Both the position numbers and the translations under genes were made by a program. From Porphyromonadaceae bacterium UBA7555 (GTDB lineage: Bacteria > Bacteroidota > Bacteroidia > Bacteroidales > Muribaculaceae): a stretch of DNA of 64,000 bases. The first letter of the stretch is position 1, and each line of letters opens with the position of its first letter. This document shows, one piece after another, positions 18,320 through 26,730 of the stretch. The notes under the pieces are model-generated. The model saw only the letters and a list, made by a program, of their open reading frames with translations, was not told where the DNA came from and made no database searches. The stretch is from assembly GCA_002478045.1 (NCBI GenBank), contig DLLT01000017.1:38309-102308 (forward strand). The letters are read 5' to 3'.

Positions 18320-18808
18320 ATGAATACCGATTTCAAGGACATCGAACACGACAACACACATTGTGTCATATCATCTGTCAATAGTATGCCCGATAGAGAG
18401 GAGATCCTACGTCGTCACGGTGTACGCCCCACTGCGGTACGAATACTTGTGTACAATGCTATACAGTCTTTCCAAGACACTTTCAGCATGAGCGATGTCG
18501 AGGATGCGCTCGAAACCGTAGACAAGTCTTCGATATTCCGCACTCTTGCCCTATTTGCCGGGCAGCACCTTGTTCACGAAATAGAGGACGGCAGCGGTTC
18601 GGCAAAGTATTGTCTATGTCGCAATGACCACGTCTGCGGAGCCGAGGAAATGCACTGTCATTTCTATTGTGAGTCATGCCATAAGACTTTCTGCCTTGAC
18701 CATACCCATATTCCCGTAGTACGATATCCCGAGGGGTTTGAGTTGCACCAAATCAACTATATGATGAAAGGTCTGTGTCCTTCATGTCGTCATAGGCATA
18801 AAATTTGA
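18320..18808 (+). CDS. Fur-family metal-responsive transcriptional repressor
   Basis: A Fur/Zur/PerR-type regulator of about 162 residues. The winged helix (EEILRRHGVRPTAVRILVYNAI...SMSDVEDALETVDKSSIFRTLALFAGQHLV) is followed by a metal and dimer domain with HCHFYCESCHKTFC and a C-terminal CPSC pair that probably hold structural zinc. The ATG at 18320 begins MNTDFKDIE; a later ATG at 18386 (MPDREEILRR) would also give a complete domain. It starts 25 bases after feoB and lies before a zinc/cadmium ATPase, so it may sense iron or zinc; the sequence does not decide this. Confidence 0.85.
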   Translation: MNTDFKDIEHDNTHCVISSVNSMPDREEILRRHGVRPTAVRILVYNAIQSFQDTFSMSDVEDALETVDKSSIFRTLALFAGQHLVHEIEDGSGSAKYCLCRNDHVCGAEEMHCHFYCESCHKTFCLDHTHIPVVRYPEGFELHQINYMMKGLCPSCRHRHKI

Positions 18809-18916
18809 CTATATAATGATGCATAATCCAAACAGCCATTACTTCTATATCATAATCGGACAATCGGATAAGCGCTGTCTTCCGAAGCATATATCACTAC
18901 CGTTATTCGTATTTTG

Positions 18917-18929
18917 CAACCCGGTTGCA
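18917..18929. promoter_or_regulatory. Short inverted repeat upstream of the metal ATPase
   Basis: GCAACC and GGTTGC form a 6-bp inverted repeat with a one-base centre, 43 bases before the ATPase start. It is a possible operator; the evidence is position and symmetry only. Confidence 0.25.
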
Positions 18930-18971
18930 GAGCCTTTTTCAGACCTTTGTGCGTAAAACACAAAACTCACA

Positions 18972-20822
18972 ATGGACAAAAAGCAACGGACCATAGTAAT
19001 CCGACTGGCTGCATCGGTTGCACTCGCAGTCTCAGCCTTAGCCATAGGACTACCGGATCGAATAAATATATATTTATATGTGGCGGCATATATCGTCATC
19101 GGAGCAGACATCATCCTCAAGGCCTTGCGCAATATAACGCACGGTAAGATTTTTGACGAGAATTTTCTGATGACAGTCGCAACCATAGGGGCTTTTGCCA
19201 TCGGCGAGTATCCCGAAGCGGTTGCCGTGATGGTGTTATATCAGCTGGGCGAACTGCTGTCTGATATGGCCGTCGAACGAAGCCGCAGCTCCATTTCTGC
19301 GCTTATGGATATTAGGCCCGAATTTGCCAATGTCGAACAATCCGATGGTTCGCTAATCAAGTCCTCGCCGACAGAAGTCGCCATCGGAAGTATTGTTATC
19401 GTCAGTCCGGGCGAAAAAATTCCGATAGACGGGATTGTCGTGTCAGGATCCTCGGACATAGATACGTCCGCGCTGACCGGCGAAAGCCAGCCACAGTCCG
19501 CAACATCGGGCGATAAAGTCCTCGGCGGATGTCTCAATATTTCGGGAGCAATAAAGATTAAGACCACTGCCGCGTATGCCAATACAACCGTAGCAAAGAT
19601 ACTTGATATGGTCGAAAATGCCGAAACCGGCAAGGCTCATACCGAAAAGTTTATTACTCGCTTCGCCAGGTATTACACACCTATAGTCGTCGTATGTGCC
19701 GTATTGGTGGCTGTAATACCGCCTTTGACCGGTATGGGCGGCTGGAATCTGTGGATTGAACGGGCTTTGATATTTTTAGTAATATCGTGTCCATGCGCAT
19801 TGGTTATTTCTGTCCCATTGACATTCTTTGCCGGTATCGGTGGCGCATCCCATTTCGGTATATTGTTCAAGGGTTCAAATTATATGGAGACATTGGCGCG
19901 TGCTCGCAGCGTTGTATTTGACAAAACGGGGACGCTCACCTGCGGACGTTTCACCGTCACGGCAATACATCCGGAGATTATATCCGAGTCGCAACTACTC
20001 GAACTTGCGGCACTTACCGAGAGCTTTTCGACTCATCCGGTTGCCATATCCCTACGTGCTGCATATAAAGGCACTCTTGACCAAAGCCTCGTAACAGCAC
20101 TGCATGACTATCCCGGCGAAGGCATATCGGCTACACTTGACTCGCACCGCGTATACGTCGGGAATGAACGACTTATGGCACGTGCCGGCGTTACACCACG
20201 CCAATGCCACTGCATAGGTACCATCGTGCACCTTGCCGTAGACGGCGAATACATGGGGCACATCGTTGTAGCCGATACTGTCAAACCTCGGTCATCCGAG
20301 ACTATAAAGACCCTGACAAAACTTGGCATAAAGTCCGTGATGCTTACCGGAGACAAACGACCCGTGGCCGAAGCCGTTGCGAACGAACTTGGCATACACG
20401 AATATGACTGCGAAATGATGCCTGACGACAAAGTACGTCGCGTCCAATCGCTCACCATGATTCGAGGCTCGTCTCCTGTGGTATTTGTCGGCGATGGCAT
20501 TAACGATGCTCCGGTATTGAAAATTGCGGACGCCGGAATTGCGATGGGTGCGGCAGGCAGCGATGCAGCCATCGCCGCGGCGGACATCGTACTGATGAAC
20601 GATGACCCGTCTCAGGTGATTACGGGAATATTTATTGCTCGTAAAACTATGAGCATAGTTCGACAAAACATCGCCTTTGCACTTACTATAAAACTGGCAT
20701 TACTTGTAATCGGCGCTCTCGGATATGCCAATATGTGGGCAGCTGTTTTTGCCGATGTCGGCTTAACACTTTTGGCTGTACTGAATGCGCTTAGAGCTTC
20801 GCATATCCACAAGCTTAACTAA
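18972..20822 (+). CDS. Heavy-metal P1B-type ATPase (Zn/Cd/Pb exporter type)
   Basis: A 616-residue P-type ATPase that should export divalent soft metals from the cytoplasm. The actuator domain has TGES (169-172) and the sixth-helix metal site is SCPCALVIS with CPC at 273-275. The phosphorylation loop is DKTGTLT (317-323). THPVAI, LTGDKRPVAEAVA and VGDGINDAPVL follow in order. The N-terminal heavy-metal-associated domain with its CxxC is absent; the protein begins almost directly with membrane helices. CPC and the overall type fit ZntA/CadA better than CopA, but the metal is inferred. It follows feoAB and the Fur-family gene. Confidence 0.9.
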   Translation: MDKKQRTIVIRLAASVALAVSALAIGLPDRINIYLYVAAYIVIGADIILKALRNITHGKIFDENFLMTVATIGAFAIGEYPEAVAVMVLYQLGELLSDMAVERSRSSISALMDIRPEFANVEQSDGSLIKSSPTEVAIGSIVIVSPGEKIPIDGIVVSGSSDIDTSALTGESQPQSATSGDKVLGGCLNISGAIKIKTTAAYANTTVAKILDMVENAETGKAHTEKFITRFARYYTPIVVVCAVLVAVIPPLTGMGGWNLWIERALIFLVISCPCALVISVPLTFFAGIGGASHFGILFKGSNYMETLARARSVVFDKTGTLTCGRFTVTAIHPEIISESQLLELAALTESFSTHPVAISLRAAYKGTLDQSLVTALHDYPGEGISATLDSHRVYVGNERLMARAGVTPRQCHCIGTIVHLAVDGEYMGHIVVADTVKPRSSETIKTLTKLGIKSVMLTGDKRPVAEAVANELGIHEYDCEMMPDDKVRRVQSLTMIRGSSPVVFVGDGINDAPVLKIADAGIAMGAAGSDAAIAAADIVLMNDDPSQVITGIFIARKTMSIVRQNIAFALTIKLALLVIGALGYANMWAAVFADVGLTLLAVLNALRASHIHKLN

Positions 20823-20862
20823 TTTTAACTTAACACACATCTATAATCAGAACAGAAATATC

Positions 20863-20870
20863 TATTTTTG
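20863..20870 (+). promoter_or_regulatory. -7 promoter element for the agmatine gene cluster
   Basis: TATTTTTG matches TAnnTTTG. It overlaps the alternative TTG start at 20868 of the following small gene, which therefore should begin at the ATG at 20898 instead. No good -33 element is seen. Confidence 0.5.
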
Positions 20871-20897
20871 AAGACTGAAAAGACCTATACACTGATT

Positions 20898-21134
20898 ATG
20901 GACAAAGATATAACCGAATACTTCGTTTCCCTAATCGAATCGAGCGGTGCTATTGACGTAGCCGAAGCCGAATTCAAGCGTATAGTCGCTGACGACAACG
21001 AACTGCGCGAACTATACCGACAGTGGTGTGCCGATACTGGTACCAGCGAACGGCATGGATTCTCGGACTTTGCTGCCGAGTATATGGAAAACCGAGAAGA
21101 AGTTTGGGACACCCTCAACGATTATGACGAATAA
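20898..21134 (+). CDS. Small acidic protein of unknown function
   Basis: A 78-residue, strongly acidic protein (MDKDITEYFVSLIESSGA...EEVWDTLNDYDE) with a predicted helical character and no signal peptide or membrane segment. It has no motif I recognise. Its last 11 bases overlap the start of the agmatine deiminase gene, so the two are probably translationally coupled. It may be a conserved companion of that gene in this group. Real coding is supported by position, promoter and overlap. Confidence 0.65.
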   Translation: MDKDITEYFVSLIESSGAIDVAEAEFKRIVADDNELRELYRQWCADTGTSERHGFSDFAAEYMENREEVWDTLNDYDE

Positions 21135-22206
21135 CTATACACTACCGGCCGAATGGTATCCTACCGATGGCATATTACTTTCCTGGCCGCATAAAAATAC
21201 GGATTGGGCATATATATTAGACCAGATCGAACAATGCTATATCGACTTGGTCCGAGCTATATTACCCTATGCGCCTATCTTAATCATCGGACCTAACGTT
21301 GAGAACATTAAAGCAAGTCTCCTAAAGGCTCAAATTAAACAAACAGGCAATCCAATTGTTCTATTTCAGGTACCCACCAATGACACTTGGATTCGTGACT
21401 ACGGTATAATTACCACCCTTGACGAAAACGGGAAGCCCGTATATAACGATTTCTGTTTCAACGGTTGGGGTCTTAAATTTGCAGCCGACAAAGATAATTT
21501 GGTCAACAGCGCACTATTCAAAGCCGGGATATTTGACTCCGGTCCATACTATTCGCGGCAGATGTATGTACTTGAAGGCGGCAGCATAGACTCCGATGGT
21601 GCCGGAACAATATTGACCACCTCCAAATGTCTGTATTCGCCCAATCGTAACGGCTATACAGACCGTGAATCAGCCGAGTTTATGCTACGTGAATTTCTTG
21701 GAGCAAAAAGAGTCCTTTGGTTAGACCACGGCTTCCTTATCGGAGACGACACCGACAGCCATGTGGACACTCTGGCTCGCTTTGCATCACCTGAGACAAT
21801 ATTATATGTAAAGTGTGATGACCCTGACGATTTTCAGTACAACGAATTGTCGGCCATGGAGGAGGAATTACATCAAATGCGCCGGGTCGATGGAAAGCCA
21901 TACAATCTCGTAGGTCTGCCAATGCCCTACCCGATATACGACCCGGATACAGATGACAGATTACCGGCAACCTATGCAAATTTCCTCATTATTGGCGACC
22001 GAGCCGTTGTCGTGCCTACTTACGGACAATCGGATAAAGACGCCGAGGCATTACTGCTGATTGGACAAGCATTTCCCGGACACGAAGTCATCGGCGTGAA
22101 TGCTACCGCACTGATCCGGCAGCACGGAAGCATACATTGCGCAACCATGCAAATGCCGCGTAATGCACTTACCATTTTGCCGAATAATGACCATATATAT
22201 GCATAA
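21124..22206 (+). CDS. aguA: Agmatine deiminase
   Basis: Agmatine deiminase converts agmatine to N-carbamoylputrescine and ammonia. The 360-residue protein begins MTNNYTLPAEWYPTDGILLSWPH, followed by TNDTWIRDYGI, YVLEGGSIDSDG, LDHGFLIGDDTDSHVDTLARF and the C-terminal SIHCATMQMP whose cysteine (about C339) is the expected nucleophile. These are the guanidine-modifying (pentein) fold signatures. The ATG at 21124 gives the proper N-terminus; a longer frame from 21028 would run back into the upstream gene. aguB follows after 4 bases. Confidence 0.96.
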   Translation: MTNNYTLPAEWYPTDGILLSWPHKNTDWAYILDQIEQCYIDLVRAILPYAPILIIGPNVENIKASLLKAQIKQTGNPIVLFQVPTNDTWIRDYGIITTLDENGKPVYNDFCFNGWGLKFAADKDNLVNSALFKAGIFDSGPYYSRQMYVLEGGSIDSDGAGTILTTSKCLYSPNRNGYTDRESAEFMLREFLGAKRVLWLDHGFLIGDDTDSHVDTLARFASPETILYVKCDDPDDFQYNELSAMEEELHQMRRVDGKPYNLVGLPMPYPIYDPDTDDRLPATYANFLIIGDRAVVVPTYGQSDKDAEALLLIGQAFPGHEVIGVNATALIRQHGSIHCATMQMPRNALTILPNNDHIYA

Positions 22207-22210
22207 TAAA

Positions 22211-23098
22211 ATGACACGCATCATCCCAACAGCTATCATACAGCAGCACAATACGGCCGACATCGCCGACAACCGCGCCAGGCTTTTTGCCAAGATACGC
22301 CTTGCCGCCGCATCAGGAGCACGCCTTATAGTCAACCAAGAATTGCATGATAGTCTATACTTTTGTCAAACCGAGAATGTAGATGCTTTTGATTTGGCTA
22401 TTCCCATTCCATCGACCGTCACTGAAGCATACGCTGCACTTGCGGCAGAGACACAGACGGTTATAGTCACATCTATGTTCGAACGTCGTTCCCCGGGACT
22501 ATATCACAATACAGCTATAGTCTTTGACACAGACGGCAGTATAGCCGGATGTTATCGTAAGATGCATATTCCCGATGATCCGGCATACTACGAAAAGTTC
22601 TATTTCACGCCCGGAGATCTCGGATTCGAACCCATAGACACTTCGGTCGGAAGATTAGGCGTGCTTGTCTGCTGGGATCAATGGTTCCCGGAAGCTGCTC
22701 GTCTGATGGCATTACGCGGTGCCGAAATCCTCATATATCCCACTGCAATAGGATGGGAACGTAGCGATACCGCAGACGAAAAAGCTCGACAACGCGAAGC
22801 GTGGACGACCGTGCAACGCGGGCACGCCATAGCCAACGGTCTTCCCGTTGTGGCAGTCAATCGCGTCGGCTACGAACCGGACTATTCGCGCGCTACCAAT
22901 GGTATCACCTTCTGGGGCAGTAGCTTTGTTTGCGGACCTCAGGGCGAATTTCTCTTCCGTGCTCCGGACAATGCCGAGGCCGAAGCTATCATCGACATCG
23001 ACATACAACGTAGCGAGAACGTTCGTCGCTGGTGGCCATTCCTACGCGACAGACGCGTCGATGCATATACCGGAATTACCAAGCGCTTTCTCGACTGA
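22211..23098 (+). CDS. aguB: N-carbamoylputrescine amidase
   Basis: A 295-residue nitrilase-superfamily hydrolase that turns N-carbamoylputrescine into putrescine, CO2 and ammonia. The catalytic triad is clear: E44 in NQELHD, K117 in CYRKMHIPDD and C154 in VLVCWDQWFPEAAR. The surrounding PAYYEKFYFTPGD and IGWERSD blocks match the AguB subgroup. Together with aguA it forms a complete agmatine-to-putrescine route. The ATG at 22211 is preferred; another at 22199 overlaps the aguA stop. Confidence 0.96.
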   Translation: MTRIIPTAIIQQHNTADIADNRARLFAKIRLAAASGARLIVNQELHDSLYFCQTENVDAFDLAIPIPSTVTEAYAALAAETQTVIVTSMFERRSPGLYHNTAIVFDTDGSIAGCYRKMHIPDDPAYYEKFYFTPGDLGFEPIDTSVGRLGVLVCWDQWFPEAARLMALRGAEILIYPTAIGWERSDTADEKARQREAWTTVQRGHAIANGLPVVAVNRVGYEPDYSRATNGITFWGSSFVCGPQGEFLFRAPDNAEAEAIIDIDIQRSENVRRWWPFLRDRRVDAYTGITKRFLD

Positions 23099-23157
23099 CA
23101 TATTTATCATCGGACTGCGGCAAAACATACAATAAAGCACAAAAAACGTATAACAAT

Positions 23158-23439
23158 ATGCAGCAAGAAAACAACGAAGAATTCGAACGTTACCGTCAGC
23201 AAATGCACGGCAACGATAATGAGGATAATCGCAGACAAGGCCCCGGTCGAATCATGCGATTGGTATACACCATTTTTATGGTGGTCATATATATAGGCAT
23301 GGGTATCCTATTGTTGCTCAACTTCTTTGATTGGGCTCCTCAATATACATGGCCGCGAGATATCGTAGGCATAGTATTGATTATCTACGGAATTTGGCGT
23401 GCCTACCGATACTATGCAGGCATCGAAAGTCGCTTATAA
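23158..23439 (+). CDS. Small two-helix membrane protein
   Basis: A 93-residue protein with a polar N-terminus (MQQENNEEFERYRQQMHGND) and two hydrophobic stretches (about residues 39-60 and 69-82) ending in a basic tail. No catalytic motif is visible. It sits 60 bases after aguB and 45 bases before the PstS-like lipoprotein. In Bacteroidetes similar small membrane proteins occur next to such lipoproteins, so a joint membrane role is plausible but unproven. A longer frame from 23032 would overlap aguB and is unlikely. Confidence 0.7.
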   Translation: MQQENNEEFERYRQQMHGNDNEDNRRQGPGRIMRLVYTIFMVVIYIGMGILLLLNFFDWAPQYTWPRDIVGIVLIIYGIWRAYRYYAGIESRL

Positions 23440-23455
23440 GAGTTACATACACAAT

Positions 23456-23467
23456 CCCCCCCCCCCC
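23456..23467 (+). repeat. Homopolymeric tract of 12 C
   Basis: Twelve consecutive C residues lie in the leader of the PstS-like lipoprotein, ending 17 bases before its ATG. No other C run of this length was noticed in the window. Such tracts slip during replication. Confidence 0.9.
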
Positions 23468-23484
23468 ACAAAAAACACATATAT

Positions 23485-24471
23485 ATGCGCACAAAAGTAT
23501 TATCCATAGCCGCCGCATCGTTGTGCATAGCTTTGGCCTTAGGCTCATGCAGCCAAAAACAGCCGTCCAAGATTATGACAATGCTCTGCGATAATTCGTT
23601 TGAGAACATTATGGAAGAGGAGATCGACGTCTTCGAGTACGCCTACCTCAAGCAACAATACCATGTGCTTACCCGATACGTAACACAGAAAGACGCCTTA
23701 GACTCACTATTCGCCGGCAGTATACACACCATCATTGTCGGACGTGACCTGACCAAGACCGAGCGCAAGGCGTTAAAGGACAAATATCCCAATCTGCGTA
23801 GCATGAAGATCGCGGTGGACGCCGTGGCTCTAATTGTCAATCCATCCAACCCAGTTGACCAGCTTAGTATGAAGGAAATCAGCGAGATATTGGCAGGTTC
23901 AACCACCAATTGGAGCCAATTGCAGCCCGGAGCGCCGGACAAGCGCATACACGTATACTTCGATTCAGAAGGTTCGGGCCTTGCAATGTACATGCGCGAT
24001 ACTTTGCTCAATGGTCGCCCGATGGGACCGTTGGCTCACGCCGTCGGAAGTATTGACAGCGTACTGACTCTTGTACAAAAAGACCCGGCAGCTATGGGTG
24101 TCATCGGAGTAAGCCATCTCACCAGAGACCTTACGCTTAATAATCTCACAACCGAAGAACGTGTACAGCGCATTGTAAGCGACACCCTGGCAGTTAATGG
24201 TGAAGATATCAACAACCGTATGGACAAGTCCGGAGTCAAGACCCTGGGAGTTATGCGCTACGAAGCCATACCGTACAAGCCTTACCAGCAGAATATTTAC
24301 GACGGCAGCTACCCGCTGACACGCCCGATGTATATGATTACTACCGCTTCGCCTGCCGGTGTCGGAGGCAAATTCTATGCATTTGTCACCGGTGTTGACG
24401 GACAGCGCATTATTATGAAGACCGGTATAATGCCTGCTCGGATGCAAATTACTGTAGTCGAAATTCAATAG
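23485..24471 (+). CDS. PstS-like substrate-binding lipoprotein
   Basis: A 328-residue lipoprotein with signal MRTKVLSIAAASLCIALALGSC, lipobox LGSC and a PBP-like (PstS) fold. Characteristic pieces include HTIIVGRDLTKTERKAL, VDAVALIVNPSNPVDQLSMKEISEILAG, YFDSEGSGLAMYMRD and AAMGVIGVSHL. In Bacteroidetes such proteins often occur with ExbB/ExbD/TonB and a TPR gene; here only the TPR gene follows and no ABC transporter subunits are present. It may bind phosphate or another oxyanion for signalling or TonB-linked uptake. The substrate is not determinable here. Confidence 0.85.
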   Translation: MRTKVLSIAAASLCIALALGSCSQKQPSKIMTMLCDNSFENIMEEEIDVFEYAYLKQQYHVLTRYVTQKDALDSLFAGSIHTIIVGRDLTKTERKALKDKYPNLRSMKIAVDAVALIVNPSNPVDQLSMKEISEILAGSTTNWSQLQPGAPDKRIHVYFDSEGSGLAMYMRDTLLNGRPMGPLAHAVGSIDSVLTLVQKDPAAMGVIGVSHLTRDLTLNNLTTEERVQRIVSDTLAVNGEDINNRMDKSGVKTLGVMRYEAIPYKPYQQNIYDGSYPLTRPMYMITTASPAGVGGKFYAFVTGVDGQRIIMKTGIMPARMQITVVEIQ

Positions 24472-24550
24472 TCGTCTCGCAACATTCCACACGATTACCT
24501 CCATACAGTCATGCGTAATAAAACATCCATATAGCACACACAATAAGCCC

Positions 24551-24606
24551 AATGGCGGCCCGGAAATGGCACTTAACATAGATTAACGCCAAATCCGGCC
24601 GCCATT
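24551..24606. terminator. Long inverted repeat between the PstS-like and TPR genes
   Basis: AATGGCGGCCCGGA at 24551-24564 pairs with TCCGGCCGCCATT at 24594-24606 (13 pairs, one bulged C) around a 29-base loop. It is 80 bases after the PstS-like stop and has no T tract on either side. It may be an atypical terminator or an RNA element controlling the downstream gene. Confidence 0.5.
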
Positions 24607-24614
24607 GCGTTATA

Positions 24615-24641
24615 TTACACGATTAATGTGTAACTTTACAC
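24615..24641 (+). promoter_or_regulatory. TTACAC / GTGTAA repeats overlapping a probable promoter
   Basis: TTACAC (24615-24620), GTGTAA (24628-24633) and TTACAC (24636-24641) form two alternative inverted repeats. TAACTTTA at 24631-24638 is one base off the -7 consensus, so these repeats would overlap the promoter of the TPR gene. Confidence 0.4.
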
Positions 24642-24727
24642 AAAATTAAGCCGGGTGCAAATATCTCGGTTCTATAGTGCTCACAGAAAAAAATCAATTA
24701 ACCACACATATCCAAAGTTTTTATAGT

Positions 24728-26347
24728 ATGAAAGCTAAGCTTATCTCCGCATTGCTGCTCTGCGCTGCCATATGTGCTTCGGCACAAGGCTACAAGGACG
24801 GCGTAGAATACTACAAAGCAGGCCAGTATGATAACGCCATCACCATTCTCGATCGCAACCTCTCCGATGCGAATACGAACAAAGCCATGGCATACTACTA
24901 CCTTGGCCAATCGTACCTTGCCAAAAACGACAAGACCACAGCTAAAGGCTACTTTGACAAGGGCCTTGCAGCTAATCCCGAATGTGGCTACAACTATGTC
25001 GGCATAGGCGCCCTTGACCTACAGGCCGGCAACGAAAGCGCAGCCAAAGACAACTTCAAAAAAGCTCAGTCCTACGAGAAGAAAAATGCCGAAGTACTCG
25101 TAGATATCGTTCGTGCCTACTATAAAGCCGATCCCGTGAAGTACGCAAAAGAGATTGAGGAATACCTCAAAAAGGCGTACAAGACCTCCAAAAATAAAGA
25201 ACCCGCAATCTACATCTTCGAAGGCGACCGCCTGGCTGCAGCCAAGGACTGGAACAAGGCTGCCACAATGTACGAGCAGGCCATATACTTTGATGGGGAC
25301 AATCCCGAAGGCTATGTAAAATATGCCAACGTATACTTCAACACCGATGGTGGCAAACGATTCGCAATAAATAAATTGATCGAGTTGCTGCAGAAGAACC
25401 CCAACTCAGCCTTAGGCCAGCGCGAACTCGCCGAAAAATTATATGAAGACGGACAGTGGACAGAGGCCGCCAAGCAATACGGCCAGTACATTGCCAACCC
25501 CAACCACTTCCCCGAAGACAAGGCTCGCTATGCAGTACTCCTCTTCACAGGCAATAACTACCAAAAAGCTCTTGATATCGCAACAGAAGTCCTCAAAGAC
25601 AAGCCCGGCGACATCACCCTGCAACGTATCGTCGTTCGCTCGCTTGATGCTCTCAACCGTGACAATGAAGCCCTTCAAGAGACCCAAAAGTACTTCGAAA
25701 ACGCTGCCAATGCAAACAAATTCAATGCCGCAGACTACAAGTTCTACGCCGGACTTTTGACAAAAGCCGACCAAGACTCTCTCGCAGTCGAAGTTCTTCA
25801 GAAAGGTGCACAGGCTTTCCCCGAAGACGGAAGCATTCTCAAATCATTATCGGATACTTACTGGGCCAAGAAAGAATACAAACTCTCGGCCGAATACTAC
25901 ACCAAGTATCTGGCCGGCGCCAAAGACCCGCAACGTAACGAATACTACACTGCAGCCAAGCGTCTTTGGGCCGTGTCCACTCTCAGTGATGACGACACCC
26001 CAGAAGAACGCGCACAACAGGCTCAGCAAGGTCTTGACTATATGGACAAAGTTCTCGCCGGTATCCAGCCAGAGCCCACATATCTGCGTTGGAAAGCACT
26101 GCTTTACACCGCGAAAAACGGCAACAAACCCGATGAAAATACAGTAAAAACCTACGAGGAAATCGTCAACATCCTCAATCAGGATCCGGCAAATGCCGAC
26201 CCCTCAAACAAGGACAACTATCTTGACTACTACGTCGAAGCATACCACGCCATCGCTCAGTATTACTTGATACAAAAGAATACCGCCGCATTTGACGAAG
26301 CTAAGGCTCAGATGGACAAATACAAAAATCTGGCAGGGACCAAGTAA
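24728..26347 (+). CDS. Secreted tetratricopeptide-repeat protein
   Basis: A 539-residue protein with a clear signal peptide (MKAKLISALLLCAAICASAQG). Several TPR-like helical repeats follow, such as GVEYYKAGQYDNAITILDRNL near residues 23-43, YYLGQSYLAKNDKTTAKGYFDKGL and EKLYEDGQWTEAAKQYGQYI. It is probably periplasmic and serves as a protein-interaction scaffold. The ATG at 24728 starts the signal peptide; an upstream start at 24677 is less likely. The partner is presumably the PstS-like lipoprotein just upstream, following an arrangement common in Bacteroides. It ends with a strong hairpin. Confidence 0.9.
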   Translation: MKAKLISALLLCAAICASAQGYKDGVEYYKAGQYDNAITILDRNLSDANTNKAMAYYYLGQSYLAKNDKTTAKGYFDKGLAANPECGYNYVGIGALDLQAGNESAAKDNFKKAQSYEKKNAEVLVDIVRAYYKADPVKYAKEIEEYLKKAYKTSKNKEPAIYIFEGDRLAAAKDWNKAATMYEQAIYFDGDNPEGYVKYANVYFNTDGGKRFAINKLIELLQKNPNSALGQRELAEKLYEDGQWTEAAKQYGQYIANPNHFPEDKARYAVLLFTGNNYQKALDIATEVLKDKPGDITLQRIVVRSLDALNRDNEALQETQKYFENAANANKFNAADYKFYAGLLTKADQDSLAVEVLQKGAQAFPEDGSILKSLSDTYWAKKEYKLSAEYYTKYLAGAKDPQRNEYYTAAKRLWAVSTLSDDDTPEERAQQAQQGLDYMDKVLAGIQPEPTYLRWKALLYTAKNGNKPDENTVKTYEEIVNILNQDPANADPSNKDNYLDYYVEAYHAIAQYYLIQKNTAAFDEAKAQMDKYKNLAGTK

Positions 26348-26402
26348 CGCAAAAATACGCTGACACGCACAAGCGAACAATCGCTTGCAAATAAACTCAC
26401 AA

Positions 26403-26440
26403 GAAGCGGGGCTTGGCCTTTTCGGGCAAAGCCCCGCTTC
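26403..26440 (+). terminator. Terminator after the TPR gene
   Basis: GAAGCGGGGCTT (26403-26414) and AAGCCCCGCTTC (26429-26440) form a perfect 12-bp stem with a 14-base loop, followed by a T-rich stretch. It lies 55 bases after the TPR stop. Confidence 0.8.
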
Positions 26441-26574
26441 ATTTCATCTCCTCCCGTCAAAATAATAGGCAATCAAATAAGACAGACCTATTATGCGACA
26501 CTAAAGCCCACAATCTAAAAAGATGAACAGGCTAAAAAAGGCTCTACAACTGCCGGACAAAAACAGAAATTCAG

Positions 26575-26582
26575 TAATTTTG
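26575..26582 (+). promoter_or_regulatory. -7 promoter element for relA
   Basis: TAATTTTG matches the consensus. It implies a leader of about 140 bases before the relA ATG at 26731. A -33 match is weak. Confidence 0.5.
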
Positions 26583-26730
26583 TATTTACTAATCAGAAGA
26601 TACACAATCACGGCTATTTGGCGCCCAATCAAGCATCTGCACAATTGAAGCATATAGCCGCATACAATTATACAAACTACTGCCGACCATAGGCGGCAGA
26701 CATAGGAATAGACATAATACATCAATAACC

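Larger units (their letters stand above)
26348..26730. other. Intergenic region upstream of relA
   Basis: A 383-bp stretch holding the TPR terminator, a -7 element for relA and a small leader hairpin (CTGCCG 26680-26685 with CGGCAG 26694-26699) 31 bases before the relA start. A 41-codon frame at 26523 overlaps the promoter and is not convincing as a gene. Confidence 0.6.

Noticed and set aside
20868..20897. TTG start extending the small acidic protein
   Set aside because: The TTG lies within the predicted -7 element, so it would not be transcribed in full.
26523..26648. A 41-codon plus-strand frame before relA
   Set aside because: It overlaps the relA -7 element and has no membrane or motif pattern.
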